A stretch of 64,000 nt of DNA from Marinobacter fonticola (GCF_008122265.1 NZ_CP043042.1:248001-312000), one strand, 5' to 3'; counted from the stretch's first letter, positions 8,329 to 16,707 are shown. Made by a program: numbers and translations. Notes: generated by a model not told the origin, from the sequence alone.

Positions 8329-9336
8329 TCAGTTAACCGGGCTAGTCTGGTTAACCACGCACCGAAAACCATTGCTTTCTTCTAGTGCCCCCTCCCCTCT
8401 AGCAAAAACTGTTGCGCTGCCACCTATATAGTCACCGTGACCTGCCCAGTCCCGTACCACTTTTTCGGGTTTGTCGGGATTCACGGGCGCATCCGGTCCT
8501 TGGGGATTAAGCGGATCGATATGTTGATAGGCGGCCTCGTCATACCAGTCCCGCGTCCATTCAGCGACATTGCCGGACATATCGTAGAGGCCCAGCGGAT
8601 TAGGCGGATAACTTCCCACTGGCCGCCGCTCTTTGATTGTCGTTGAATGACTTAGCATGTTGCCCGATGGGGGGACGCTGCGGTCGATGTATTCCTTCGG
8701 TCTTTGCAGGTAGGTGTCATTGCGCTCGGTACCGTCGTCTGTGGCGTAAGGCACATCCTGCCCCCGGTTGCGGGCGGCGAATTCCCATTGTGCCTCGGTG
8801 GGCAAGGCAAAAGGGGCGCCAGTTTTCTCTTCCAGCCAAGCGCAATAGCCTTCGGCTTCCTGGTAGTTAGGGGCCCAAGCCGGTTTTTTGTAATAATTGG
8901 GTGAGAGTGGGTCATTGTTGGCTGTAGTCGGGATAATCCGCGCCCATTTAAACCCCGCTTCAACGGTATAGTTTTGGGCGCGCCCCACATCCTTGAGGTA
9001 GACCATAAAGTCTCCCCAGGTTGTCTCATATTTTGAAATCGAGTAGCTATCTAACGACACTTCAACTGGAGGTTTATTGTCCTCATTATGGCTCATGCCC
9101 GTGTAGGGTCGTCCCTTTAGTACACCGACGTCGCCAAGCATGAAGGCCCCGCCTTCAACAAAGACGAGGTTTTCCTGAGCCCGCTTGGTCACGGCCTCGA
9201 CCTCAGCGGCTGATACTTGAGGGCCTGGATCTGGGCTGGTGCATCCCTCAAGCAAGCCGGCTACGAGTAGCATCAAGGAGCTTATCGATGGCCACTGGTG
9301 CCCGAACACGTTCTGATTGCAGACTTTATCGCGCAT
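8329..9336 (-). CDS. SUMF1/FGE-fold lipoprotein, paralogue 2 of 3 (putative type VI immunity)
   Basis: 335 residues with a lipobox-like LLEGC before TSPDPGPQ. The third position of this lipobox is Glu-Gly rather than the usual Ala-Gly, but it should still be processed. The same fold motifs as paralogue 1 are present (GGAFMLGDVGVLKGR, FALPTEAQWEFAARNRG, GLYDMSGNVAEWTRDWY). Differences cluster in the N-terminal loop, in KWARII versus DWAMII, and near the C-terminus (GDYIGGSATVFARGEGALEES). Those are the surfaces to inspect if the three copies recognise different toxins. It sits 11 bases after paralogue 3. Confidence 0.8.
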   Translation of the reverse strand: MRDKVCNQNVFGHQWPSISSLMLLVAGLLEGCTSPDPGPQVSAAEVEAVTKRAQENLVFVEGGAFMLGDVGVLKGRPYTGMSHNEDNKPPVEVSLDSYSISKYETTWGDFMVYLKDVGRAQNYTVEAGFKWARIIPTTANNDPLSPNYYKKPAWAPNYQEAEGYCAWLEEKTGAPFALPTEAQWEFAARNRGQDVPYATDDGTERNDTYLQRPKEYIDRSVPPSGNMLSHSTTIKERRPVGSYPPNPLGLYDMSGNVAEWTRDWYDEAAYQHIDPLNPQGPDAPVNPDKPEKVVRDWAGHGDYIGGSATVFARGEGALEESNGFRCVVNQTSPVN

Positions 9337-9347
9337 AACGGGACGAC

Positions 9348-10331
9348 TCAGTTAACCGGGCTGGACTGGTTGACCGCGCAACGGAAGCCATTGCTAGAGT
9401 CCAAGGGCGAGCCGCCTCTCACAAAAACTGTTCCGCTTCCCCCAATATGATCACCGCGCCCAGCCCAATCCCTTACAACTTTCTCGGGCTCATCTGAATG
9501 AACGGGTGCATCGGGTCCTTGAGGATTGTGAGGGTCGATATGCCGATATGCGTTTTCGTCGTACCAGTCTCGCGTCCATTCGGCTACATTTCCGGACATA
9601 TCGTAGAGACCCAGGGGACTAGGTGGGTAACTGCCCACGGGACGGCGCTCCTTGATGAGTGATGAATGACTGAGCATATTGCCTGAGGAGGGGATGCTGG
9701 GATCAATGTATTCCTTGGGTCGCTGCAAGTAGGTATCGTTGCGCTTGGTGCCGTCATTGGTGGCATAAAGCACATCTTGCCCCCGGTTGCGGGCGGCAAA
9801 TTCCCATTGGGCTTCGGTAGGCAGGGCAAAAGGAACACCGGTTTTATTCGCCAACCAGGCGCAATAGCCTTCAGCCTCCTGATAGTTGGGGCTTCTGACC
9901 GGTTTCTTATAATAATTGGGTGAGAGCGGATCATCGTTTGCTGTAGTTGGAATAATCATCGCCCAGTCAAACCCGGCTTCCACGGTATAGTCTTGGGCTC
10001 GCCCCACATCCTTGAGGTAGACCATAAAGTCTCCCCAGGTGGTCTCGTATTTCGAGATCGAGTAACTATCCAGCGACACTTCGACCGGGGGTTTGTTGTT
10101 GTCACTATGGTACGTAGTGTGAGCCATCCCATTCAGTACGCCCACGTCACCGAGCATAAAGGTGCCGCCCTCGACGAATACGAGATCGTGCTTAGCTCGT
10201 TGCGTCACCGCATCAACCTCGCTGGCGGTGATCTGGGGGCCTGTATTCGAGTTGAAACAGCCGGCGATCAGAAGGAGCGTGGCGCCGCTGGTAGTCAGCT
10301 GCAGCTGTTGCAGGGGGTTACATATTTTCAT
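9348..10331 (-). CDS. SUMF1/FGE-fold lipoprotein, paralogue 3 of 3 (putative type VI immunity)
   Basis: 327 residues. The signal ends LLIAGC, then FNSNTGPQ. The start codon overlaps the stop of the LysM effector gene by 4 bases (ATGA), so the two are translationally coupled, as expected for a toxin and its immunity protein. The fold is the same as in paralogues 1 and 2, but the GRPY loop is replaced by GMAHTTYHSDNN. Because it directly follows the effector it is the best candidate for the cognate immunity protein. No formylglycine-enzyme cysteine pair is seen. Confidence 0.8.
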   Translation of the reverse strand: MKICNPLQQLQLTTSGATLLLIAGCFNSNTGPQITASEVDAVTQRAKHDLVFVEGGTFMLGDVGVLNGMAHTTYHSDNNKPPVEVSLDSYSISKYETTWGDFMVYLKDVGRAQDYTVEAGFDWAMIIPTTANDDPLSPNYYKKPVRSPNYQEAEGYCAWLANKTGVPFALPTEAQWEFAARNRGQDVLYATNDGTKRNDTYLQRPKEYIDPSIPSSGNMLSHSSLIKERRPVGSYPPSPLGLYDMSGNVAEWTRDWYDENAYRHIDPHNPQGPDAPVHSDEPEKVVRDWAGRGDHIGGSGTVFVRGGSPLDSSNGFRCAVNQSSPVN

Positions 10332-12469
10332 CGTCTACTGATCCTACAGTCTCTACAGGCGCCGAACGGGTCGAGTTGCACGGGACGGTCCGGGATGGCG
10401 GTTTTGTTTTCCAGCTTTTTCTTGAATAGCCAGTAGTCGTGTTGTTCCAGGTCGAGATAATGGAACACTTTCTGGGCATTGGTCTCGCTTACTCCTGGGG
10501 TCACCTTGCCCTCGGCATTCATCCGCAGCATGCTCTCCTCAAAATCCCGCCAACTCTGGAAGCTTTCCAGGATCTTGCGAATGGCCTCGACTTTGGTTGA
10601 CCTGCCGTCATACCAATGGGGCGTCCAAGAAAAATCGTACATGAGTTTATTGAGGATAGGGCCTTTAACTTCAGGTGGTGAGTGCCTGAATACGCTATCT
10701 TCCTCTTTAACAAGGTCTTCCAGAATATTTTCGGCGAGGGTTAAACTTTCTTCCTCTTGGGACAGGCTCGATTGTTGCGTCTGAATAAATTGACGAACTA
10801 ACAGTTCGATGGATTCTAATTCAGTTGTCACGTATTCAGTTGCGGCGCCTGCATAATCTAGCCCCTTTACTAAGGCCATCAACGATAGTTGGATGTACTG
10901 GTCAAAAGCATATGTTTCATCATCAAATAGTTCGAGATAACGGATGTCCGACTTCAAAAGGCTGTTGTAGACAAAGCGCATCATGGTCGCTAGTTCGTTC
11001 GCGTTGACATCAAGGATGAAGGTGCCGCTGGCACCCAGCCCGAAGACTAGGCCCGCGTGAGCCCGAAGAAAAAACTTCCCACTCCTGTCGTTGAAACCCA
11101 ACTTTAAATATGCTTCGACCCCGACTCCAGCAGCCCCCTCGACCTTCTCCCCGACCTGACATAGGTTTTTCCAGTCCGACTGTCGAGTGAGTTTATCGAC
11201 CCAGTACAATCCGCCTAATAGTTCACAGCCAGCCCGCACGCCAGCGAAAGCCTCAGCCGCGACGTTCACGCCCTGATCATTACTGTCTGGGGCGCTGGCG
11301 ACGCCCTTCAGGGTGGGCACGCCCTCCGAGCAATCCACGTGGACGTTCCCTGCCAGCAACGCGGAGGCACCGGCATAGCCGCTGGCGGTAATGGCTAACC
11401 TGGCTTGGAAGTGCCCCATGGTCTCGTAGGTTCGGGGTCCGTTCCAGCCGCCTTTTCGGTAGTAAATCCTTATCTCTGACTCGTTATTGGTGGGATAAGC
11501 CTGTTCGATCGTTGCTTTACCCTGGGCTAGGCTGAATTGGGCGTCAGCCTTGGCCTGTAAATGGACTTTGCCTTTGCTCGGCGTGAACTCGGCGAAGGCT
11601 CCAGCGCCGGAGGCAAAGCGCATGAATTGGGCTTCAGCCGATGCGTTGAAGCCGGTTTCATCAAGCTGTTCTTTGGTCTGCTGCTTATCGCCCCAAGCAG
11701 ACCAACTGACCTCCTTATGGAGCTGATTCACTGATTTGCTGAAATCACTTTCCGGATCGAGCTTCCAGAAACTGACGTTAAACTTGACTCCGAAGTCTGC
11801 CTCGACTGCTTTACGCAATTCCTCGGTATTGATGCTCTTCGATGTCAGCCATTTTTCGCTTCGATGCCGGTCTTTGGCGTCCATTCTGTAACTCCGCCAA
11901 TGGTTGGCAATCTTGTCTGACCGAACGTAGGTGTAGTGCTTATTCCCCCTGAGGCGTTTGATCTCGGTAAGCTTGGGCGTTGTTTGCATCGAGGTACCAA
12001 CAACGCCCAGAGCCTGCAACTCTTCCACAAGCGCTTGCTTCTGTTGTTGAAGCACACTCTTCAAAGCGCCCTCTGAGTCTTGAGGTTGGTCGTTGTTGCA
12101 CTCTGCCGGAGCATCACCGTCTTTTATGTCGCAATATAATTGCTCGATGCCGGAGATAATCAGAGCTTCTTCTTGGAGAAGTTCGTCCAGTTCTTCCTGA
12201 TTGAGGAAATAAAGCTCATCCGAACCGGTGACATGCACTATTTCTACGTATTCATCCTCACAAGGAGCAGTTCCTGACACGGTCGTGGCGGGTGCGGATG
12301 AAAAGACCTCTTCGTCATTGGCGGGCATGTTTAACACTTGGCCCGCATAGATACGATTCGGGTCGTCGATCTCAGGATTGAGAGCCATCAGGCTGGAAAC
12401 TGTCGAGTTGTTCTTCAGCGCAATACGGTTGAGCGTATCTCCAGCTTTCACTGTGTATGCGGCTTTCAT
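10328..12469 (-). CDS. LysM-headed putative type VI secretion effector
   Basis: 713 residues with no signal peptide. Residues 3-48 form a LysM peptidoglycan-binding domain (YTVKAGDTLNRIALKNNSTV and YAGQVLNMP). Residues about 50-150 are acidic and contain paired cysteines. The middle (about 285-520) is unusually rich in Gly and Ala (FASGAGAFAEF, ITASGYAGASALLAGNVHV, AGLVFGLGASGTFILDVN), which could be membrane-active. The C-terminal part is charged and helical and ends with a CRDC motif. It starts 4 bases inside the DUF4123 adaptor gene and is followed by three lipoprotein genes. Context makes it VgrG cargo; the toxic activity is not recognised. Confidence 0.7.
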   Translation of the reverse strand: MKAAYTVKAGDTLNRIALKNNSTVSSLMALNPEIDDPNRIYAGQVLNMPANDEEVFSSAPATTVSGTAPCEDEYVEIVHVTGSDELYFLNQEELDELLQEEALIISGIEQLYCDIKDGDAPAECNNDQPQDSEGALKSVLQQQKQALVEELQALGVVGTSMQTTPKLTEIKRLRGNKHYTYVRSDKIANHWRSYRMDAKDRHRSEKWLTSKSINTEELRKAVEADFGVKFNVSFWKLDPESDFSKSVNQLHKEVSWSAWGDKQQTKEQLDETGFNASAEAQFMRFASGAGAFAEFTPSKGKVHLQAKADAQFSLAQGKATIEQAYPTNNESEIRIYYRKGGWNGPRTYETMGHFQARLAITASGYAGASALLAGNVHVDCSEGVPTLKGVASAPDSNDQGVNVAAEAFAGVRAGCELLGGLYWVDKLTRQSDWKNLCQVGEKVEGAAGVGVEAYLKLGFNDRSGKFFLRAHAGLVFGLGASGTFILDVNANELATMMRFVYNSLLKSDIRYLELFDDETYAFDQYIQLSLMALVKGLDYAGAATEYVTTELESIELLVRQFIQTQQSSLSQEEESLTLAENILEDLVKEEDSVFRHSPPEVKGPILNKLMYDFSWTPHWYDGRSTKVEAIRKILESFQSWRDFEESMLRMNAEGKVTPGVSETNAQKVFHYLDLEQHDYWLFKKKLENKTAIPDRPVQLDPFGACRDCRISRR

Positions 12470-13266
12470 CGCGCACCTCCGTATGCAAGCAGATGATCCA
12501 ACTGGTTGAGCTTTTGGGAATTGGTCGCCTGAGGGTCTTTCAGGACGGCGATACAGACTTCTTCATTGAGTTTCTGTGGGTGGCGTAGCGCCAATTCGGT
12601 ATACCGAGCGACGTCCTTTTCAGAATGGAAGCCGTGTTCTTGCGCGTGGTGTACAAGCCGTCCGAGCTGAGCGGACGAAGCCGGGCTGGTGTCGAGGCCA
12701 AGATGACGACCAAGTTTGGTCAGAAACGCCTCGGCCTGGGTGCGGTTAAGGACGCCGATGTGTTCTTCAGTTAACTGGAACCAGCCTTCGTCTTCCGCTG
12801 ACTTTGCTTCAGCCTCGCCTTCCGTTGCTATGGATTGCCAGGCTGCTGTGGCGCTGGGATTCTGCCATTGTGTTATGGGTCCGCTGAACAGGCTTCGCTC
12901 CGCTTCAGTTAACGCATAAAGAAACTGGTGCAGGCGAGTATTCGAGTAAAAGCGGCAATAACTGAGCTGTCCTGAGGGTAATCGGACACTGATCAAACTT
13001 CGAAGATGCCCGATCAGTTCTTCTGGTGTTGCATTGGTTTTCAGAACGAGGCCGTTCTCCGCCCAGTCGGTTTGGTTAGCCCAGAGGCGCGAATCGGCTG
13101 ACGGTTTTACCAGATAGGGGCTAACGTCCAATGCGGTCTCATGACGCGTCCCTCGATAAAGCCAGTCCGCCCAGGGTGCGTCGTCGTGCTGGTAGGTGAT
13201 GCGTGGCGCATTGAGTTTAGCGCCATCGAGTAACAGGAACAGGTGGGTCTGCTTGTCGGCTATCAT
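12466..13266 (-). CDS. DUF4123 type VI effector adaptor/chaperone
   Basis: 266 residues matching the DUF4123 (Tap/TEC) family: HLFLLLDGAK at the N-terminus, then WLYRGTRHE, SPYLV, LRSLISVRLPSGQ and FRFY-like SYCRFYSNTRLHQFL. In characterised systems DUF4123 proteins load a specific effector onto the VgrG spike and are not secreted themselves. It lies 15 bases after vgrG and overlaps the LysM gene by 4 bases, exactly between spike and cargo. It has no membrane segment and should act in the cytoplasm. Confidence 0.88.
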   Translation of the reverse strand: MIADKQTHLFLLLDGAKLNAPRITYQHDDAPWADWLYRGTRHETALDVSPYLVKPSADSRLWANQTDWAENGLVLKTNATPEELIGHLRSLISVRLPSGQLSYCRFYSNTRLHQFLYALTEAERSLFSGPITQWQNPSATAAWQSIATEGEAEAKSAEDEGWFQLTEEHIGVLNRTQAEAFLTKLGRHLGLDTSPASSAQLGRLVHHAQEHGFHSEKDVARYTELALRHPQKLNEEVCIAVLKDPQATNSQKLNQLDHLLAYGGAR

Positions 13267-13281
13267 GTCGTCTACCCGTAT

Positions 13282-15486
13282 TTACGCAGTTGTACACGGA
13301 CAGTCGGCGAGTGGACATGTGCCGTCAGCCTGCCGATGACATTGGCCGCTGAAAAGTAGGTCTTTCTGGGCCACTTGTTTGAGCTTCTCTGAGCTGCTGG
13401 GTGCGATTTCAAACGCCTGGCTACCGGATGTGCTCGCGAGGGCGGCAATGTTGCTGCCGGGCACTTTCCGGTAATTAAAGGCGGTTGATGCCCCCTGTTC
13501 TCGGGTATTCGCCTGTGCCAGGGTCGCCGGGACGAGCTTGCTGCTGGTATGGGCGTCCAGACTTTGCGGAAGGCCGGGTGTCGCGGCCGACTGCCCCGTC
13601 CCACTCCCCGGCGATCCACCTGAATTCATCTTGATCATCGGACCGGAAATCGTCACCCCACTGGGATCGACCTTAACGAAACTGCCGCCGGCCATGAGGG
13701 TGATTTCAGCGCCGGCTTCGACGACGATTTTCAGGCCCGCTTTGTGGTGGATTTCGCTGCCGGCCTCGACCAGTTGGGCTTTGCCCTGCTTGCTGTGGTG
13801 GCTGCCGCCGACCGTCAGGCTCATGTCCTTGCCGATCTTCTCCCGCTTCTCCCCATTGACCGTGCTGTGATCATTAGCCTTGATGTGGCTGTAGCGGTCG
13901 TTGTCCACAGTGAGGTGGCTATTGTGATGGATGACCTCGGTGCGGTCGTTCTCGGTCAGCAGGTCCAGGTCCTTCTGGGCGTGAACGTAGATCTGTTCCT
14001 GATCGGCTTCGTCCTCGAAGCGCAGTTCGTTGGAGCCTTCGCCCTTGTGGGTCTGGGTTTTTATTGTCGTGCGGGTTTTATGCTCCGGCAGCGCGTAGGG
14101 TGGCGTATTGGTGGCATGGTAGGTCCGCCCGGTGATGATCGGCTGGTCCGGATCGCCATCGAGGAAGGAGACAATCACTTCATGGCCGATTCTCGGGATG
14201 GCCATAAAGCCGTAACTGCCGCCGGCCCAACCCTGGGAGACGCGGAGCCAGGCGCTGCTGTGTTCGTTGTTTTGTGAGTAGCGGTCCCAGGGAAATCGGA
14301 CTTTGACTCTGCCATGTTCGTCGCAGTGGATCTCTTCACCCTCGGGGCCGGTGACGAGGGCCATCTGCGGGCCGTCCATGCGTGGGCGGGGGTTCTCTTT
14401 ATCCGTTATCCGGGGCCGCCAGGTTCTATCCCCGGGCACGGTCCAGAAGTCATTGCTGTAGGTGGTGGCCCCGCTACCGCCTTCCTCTTCCAGCGCCTGG
14501 GGTTGTTTGCCTTCGTGCTTGACGGCGGTGATCAGCCAGTCCCGGTTGAGCGTTGGTTGGGTATGGCCATCCAGCGTGAACTTCGCCCCGGCGGTAAAGT
14601 CCGCCCGGTTGCTTTCCCCTTTTCCGACGCTGACGTCTCTGCGCAGGCTGTCGAGCCGTGATTCGGTAAACGGCTGCCCCGCCGCATCGGCCTTGAAGCG
14701 TCCGGGGTAGTCGTAGTGTTCGTAATCGGTCCGCTGGTTTGCTTCGCTATCGGCAGCATGGGCCTGGTGCATCAGCGCATAGGCGGGGTTCTTGAAGGTG
14801 TAGTCCTTCAGCGCCACCCCAGCCACCGAGACGGTTTCGGTGTACTGGAACGTGAAGATACAGGGGGCCTTGTGGCTGCCCCCGGCCATGGCGTTGTAAC
14901 CCACCTCGGGCAGTTCCGGGGCGTCCCGGTGATGGTCGGCCATCACCAACGGCTGACCGGCGGTGTCAGGGTCAAAGCGGTAGTGCCAGCCTTCCTCGGC
15001 GGCGAGCCGGTTGAGAAAGTCGAGATCGGTCTCCCGGTGCTGGACGCAGTATTCCCGTTCGGTAGGAGTGCGCTTGAGATTAAAGTGTTTATCCACCAGC
15101 CCCCGCTCGTCCAGCAAGGTGCCCAGAATCGTCTCCGGGGTTTGCTGCTGGAAGATGCGGCTGTTGTGCATTAATCCTAACCGCCACAGGGCGGGTTGGA
15201 CGGCTACCCAGTAGCGGGTGCGCCGATGGCCGGTATCGCCCCGGCTGAAGGCGCTGACCACCCCCTGCACGGTCCGCACCGCCTGGCCGTCCTGCCAGAT
15301 CACCAGCTCCGCCCCCTGATCCAGCACATCGGCTACCGCCAGGTCGGCAAAGCGACTGGCCAGATTCAATTTAAGGACAAAGGGCTGCGAAAGCTGCTCG
15401 GTCAGCTCGAAATCCACCACCGCGAAGGTGTCGTCGGGCAAGCGACCGAGGCGGGCCGTAAACTGCAGGCCGGTAGGCTGGGGCAT
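13282..15486 (-). CDS. vgrG: Type VI secretion tip protein VgrG (TssI)
   Basis: 734 residues. The N-terminal gp27-like part (about 10-380; DFLNRLAAEEGWHYRFD) and the gp5-like OB domain (HCDEHGRVKVRFPWDR, SYGFMAIPRIGHEV and DPDQPIITGR) are clear. The beta-helix needle follows with repeated short hydrophilic turns and VGGSHH. After the needle there is an extension of about 110 residues ending in a cysteine-rich tail (C-x5-to-8 spaced, last residues CPLADCPC). No extra enzymatic domain is evident, so it is probably a carrier for the LysM protein encoded two genes downstream. No tss/tsm core genes are in the window; this is an auxiliary cluster. Confidence 0.95.
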   Translation of the reverse strand: MPQPTGLQFTARLGRLPDDTFAVVDFELTEQLSQPFVLKLNLASRFADLAVADVLDQGAELVIWQDGQAVRTVQGVVSAFSRGDTGHRRTRYWVAVQPALWRLGLMHNSRIFQQQTPETILGTLLDERGLVDKHFNLKRTPTEREYCVQHRETDLDFLNRLAAEEGWHYRFDPDTAGQPLVMADHHRDAPELPEVGYNAMAGGSHKAPCIFTFQYTETVSVAGVALKDYTFKNPAYALMHQAHAADSEANQRTDYEHYDYPGRFKADAAGQPFTESRLDSLRRDVSVGKGESNRADFTAGAKFTLDGHTQPTLNRDWLITAVKHEGKQPQALEEEGGSGATTYSNDFWTVPGDRTWRPRITDKENPRPRMDGPQMALVTGPEGEEIHCDEHGRVKVRFPWDRYSQNNEHSSAWLRVSQGWAGGSYGFMAIPRIGHEVIVSFLDGDPDQPIITGRTYHATNTPPYALPEHKTRTTIKTQTHKGEGSNELRFEDEADQEQIYVHAQKDLDLLTENDRTEVIHHNSHLTVDNDRYSHIKANDHSTVNGEKREKIGKDMSLTVGGSHHSKQGKAQLVEAGSEIHHKAGLKIVVEAGAEITLMAGGSFVKVDPSGVTISGPMIKMNSGGSPGSGTGQSAATPGLPQSLDAHTSSKLVPATLAQANTREQGASTAFNYRKVPGSNIAALASTSGSQAFEIAPSSSEKLKQVAQKDLLFSGQCHRQADGTCPLADCPCTTA

Positions 15487-15837
15487 GGGGGTCTCTTCCT
15501 TGAGTCATTACTGCTTCCTGCAGCGGGCACACATGACCCGCTGAAGCGCCAGAGTGTAACGGTTGCCTGCGATCAGCGCTGTAAGCGATCTCGGACAAGT
15601 GCAGCGGTGATCGCTGACACCTGCAGGCGTGTTGCAAAAGCTGCTCGGGTAAGGGCGGTGTTCGGCTGGAAACCCGGTGCCGGAAGTGAAGGGGTTACTG
15701 CGCTTCCGCTGTCCTGGATGGCCGTCCTTGGCCAGCCAGGACGACCGGGGCGTCCCTGCCCCTCCTCCAGCGCGGGAACCCCTCCACTTCTGGCGGGCCT
15801 CGTGCGGTCCCGAAACACCCTTTGCAACACACCCGAA
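15487..15837 (-). promoter_or_regulatory. vgrG leader region with strong hairpin
   Basis: The 351 bases upstream of vgrG carry no convincing gene. The start codon is preceded by AAGGAAGAG. A stable stem lies at 15711-15742: two 13-base arms (GTCCTGG, one mismatch, TGGCC) around a 6-base loop. It lies about 225 bases before the vgrG start and could be a leader structure, a processing site or an attenuator. No sigma-54-type promoter like that of hcp was found here, so vgrG may have its own promoter or partly depend on read-through. Confidence 0.35.
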
Positions 15838-15861
15838 AACGGCCAGCAAGGGCTGGCCGTT
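15838..15861 (-). terminator. Rho-independent terminator after hcp
   Basis: A perfect 10-base stem AACGGCCAGC / GCTGGCCGTT with a 4-base loop (AAGG on the plus strand), followed on the minus strand by TTTT. It sits 54 bases past the hcp stop and before vgrG. It explains how hcp can be expressed much more strongly than the downstream spike and cargo genes. Confidence 0.8.
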
Positions 15862-15915
15862 CCAAAACCTCAGTTCATGAATCCCTCACAGGATCGATGA
15901 ACCAAGCGCGAAGCC

Positions 15916-16434
15916 TTACGCTTCTACCGGCGAACGCCAGTCGTCAGAGCCGGAAGTACCGGCCACGCCGTGCTCCCAGGTGACCTTACGGTAGGCGACA
16001 GACACTTCCACCAGCTGGGTGAACTCGGCCTTGGCCGGGTCCTGGCAGTGGGGCATCTTGCAGTCGATGTTAATGATGGTGGCGTCTTCCAGAATGGTAG
16101 AGAAGAAGTGCTCCTGCTTGCCCTCGACGGAGGTGCGGTACCACTTCAGCTCGACCTTGGGCAGCATTTCGCCGGAGGCCAGGGAGTTGTACATCAGCGG
16201 AGTGGCCTTGTTCAGGGCAGCGGTGAACTTGAACGGCTTGTGCACGCGCTGGCCGGCGGGCTGACCGGACTGGGGGTCGGTCGGCACAGTGACGATGTGG
16301 TTGAATTCCTGAACCAGCATCTCGTCTTCGTGACCTTCGACGTAGATGTTGCCGACGGAGTCGGAGGTAAAGGCACCGGCGGTGATGTTGCCCTGAGTCT
16401 TACCTTCGATGCTGATATAACATGGGGTTGGCAT
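15916..16434 (-). CDS. hcp: Type VI secretion tube protein Hcp (TssD)
   Basis: 172 residues from the ATG at 16434, which follows AAGGAGCAGACT; the longer open frame lacks this site. Hcp family signatures are present: MPTPCYISIEGKTQG, VQEFNHIV, HKPFKFTAALNKATPLMYNSL and VELKWYRTS. It forms the hexameric rings of the type VI tail tube and is secreted. The gene is monocistronic, between a sigma-54-type promoter and a terminator. It is placed upstream of vgrG, the usual arrangement of auxiliary hcp-vgrG islands that work with a core apparatus encoded elsewhere. Confidence 0.95.
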   Translation of the reverse strand: MPTPCYISIEGKTQGNITAGAFTSDSVGNIYVEGHEDEMLVQEFNHIVTVPTDPQSGQPAGQRVHKPFKFTAALNKATPLMYNSLASGEMLPKVELKWYRTSVEGKQEHFFSTILEDATIINIDCKMPHCQDPAKAEFTQLVEVSVAYRKVTWEHGVAGTSGSDDWRSPVEA

Positions 16435-16515
16435 AGTCTGCTCCTTGACGGAAAGTTGGGAGCCAAAAAGGCGGCTCCAGTTGAGTCCATTCAGTGTGAG
16501 GACGCCAAAGAGAGA

Positions 16516-16530
16516 ACAAGACTTGTGCCA
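16516..16530 (-). promoter_or_regulatory. Sigma-54 (RpoN) type promoter of hcp
   Basis: On the minus strand the sequence reads TGGCAC-AAGTC-TTGT, which fits the -24/-12 consensus TGGCAC-N5-TTGC with one mismatch. It lies 82 bases upstream of the hcp start codon. Sigma-54 control of hcp genes through an enhancer-binding activator is known in Vibrio and other gammaproteobacteria. No activator gene is in this window. Confidence 0.6.
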
Positions 16531-16662
16531 GAATAGGAAAAGCAAGGGAAAAACAGACGACTAACCGAAAGTCACGACCCAGGCCTTCAGCCGATCAAGC
16601 AAGTTCTTGCGCCAATCGAGCCAAATCTTGCTGTGTGGGCGAAATGTTGCCCAGGCTGATGA

Positions 16663-16707
16663 AGTTAGGAGAGTTAGGAGAGTTAGGAGAGTTAGGAGAG
16701 TTAGGAC
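16663..16707. repeat. Five tandem copies of a 9-base repeat (AGTTAGGAG)
   Basis: Five head-to-tail copies of AGTTAGGAG, the last ending in C instead of G. It is the main feature of the 277-base gap between hcp and tonB (16546-16822), where no gene is seen. The 9-base period and high identity suggest a slippage-prone microsatellite. It lies upstream of the hcp promoter and downstream of tonB, outside any coding frame I accept. Confidence 0.85.

Noticed and set aside
15508..15849. 113-residue frame upstream of vgrG
   Set aside because: Cys/Arg-rich, non-conserved-looking, with no ribosome site; it covers a hairpin-rich leader.
16663..16707. Possible CRISPR array
   Set aside because: The units are 9 bases, contiguous and without spacers. 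The same reasoning applies to the 7-base array at 51082-51140 and the 14-base array at 42556-42603.
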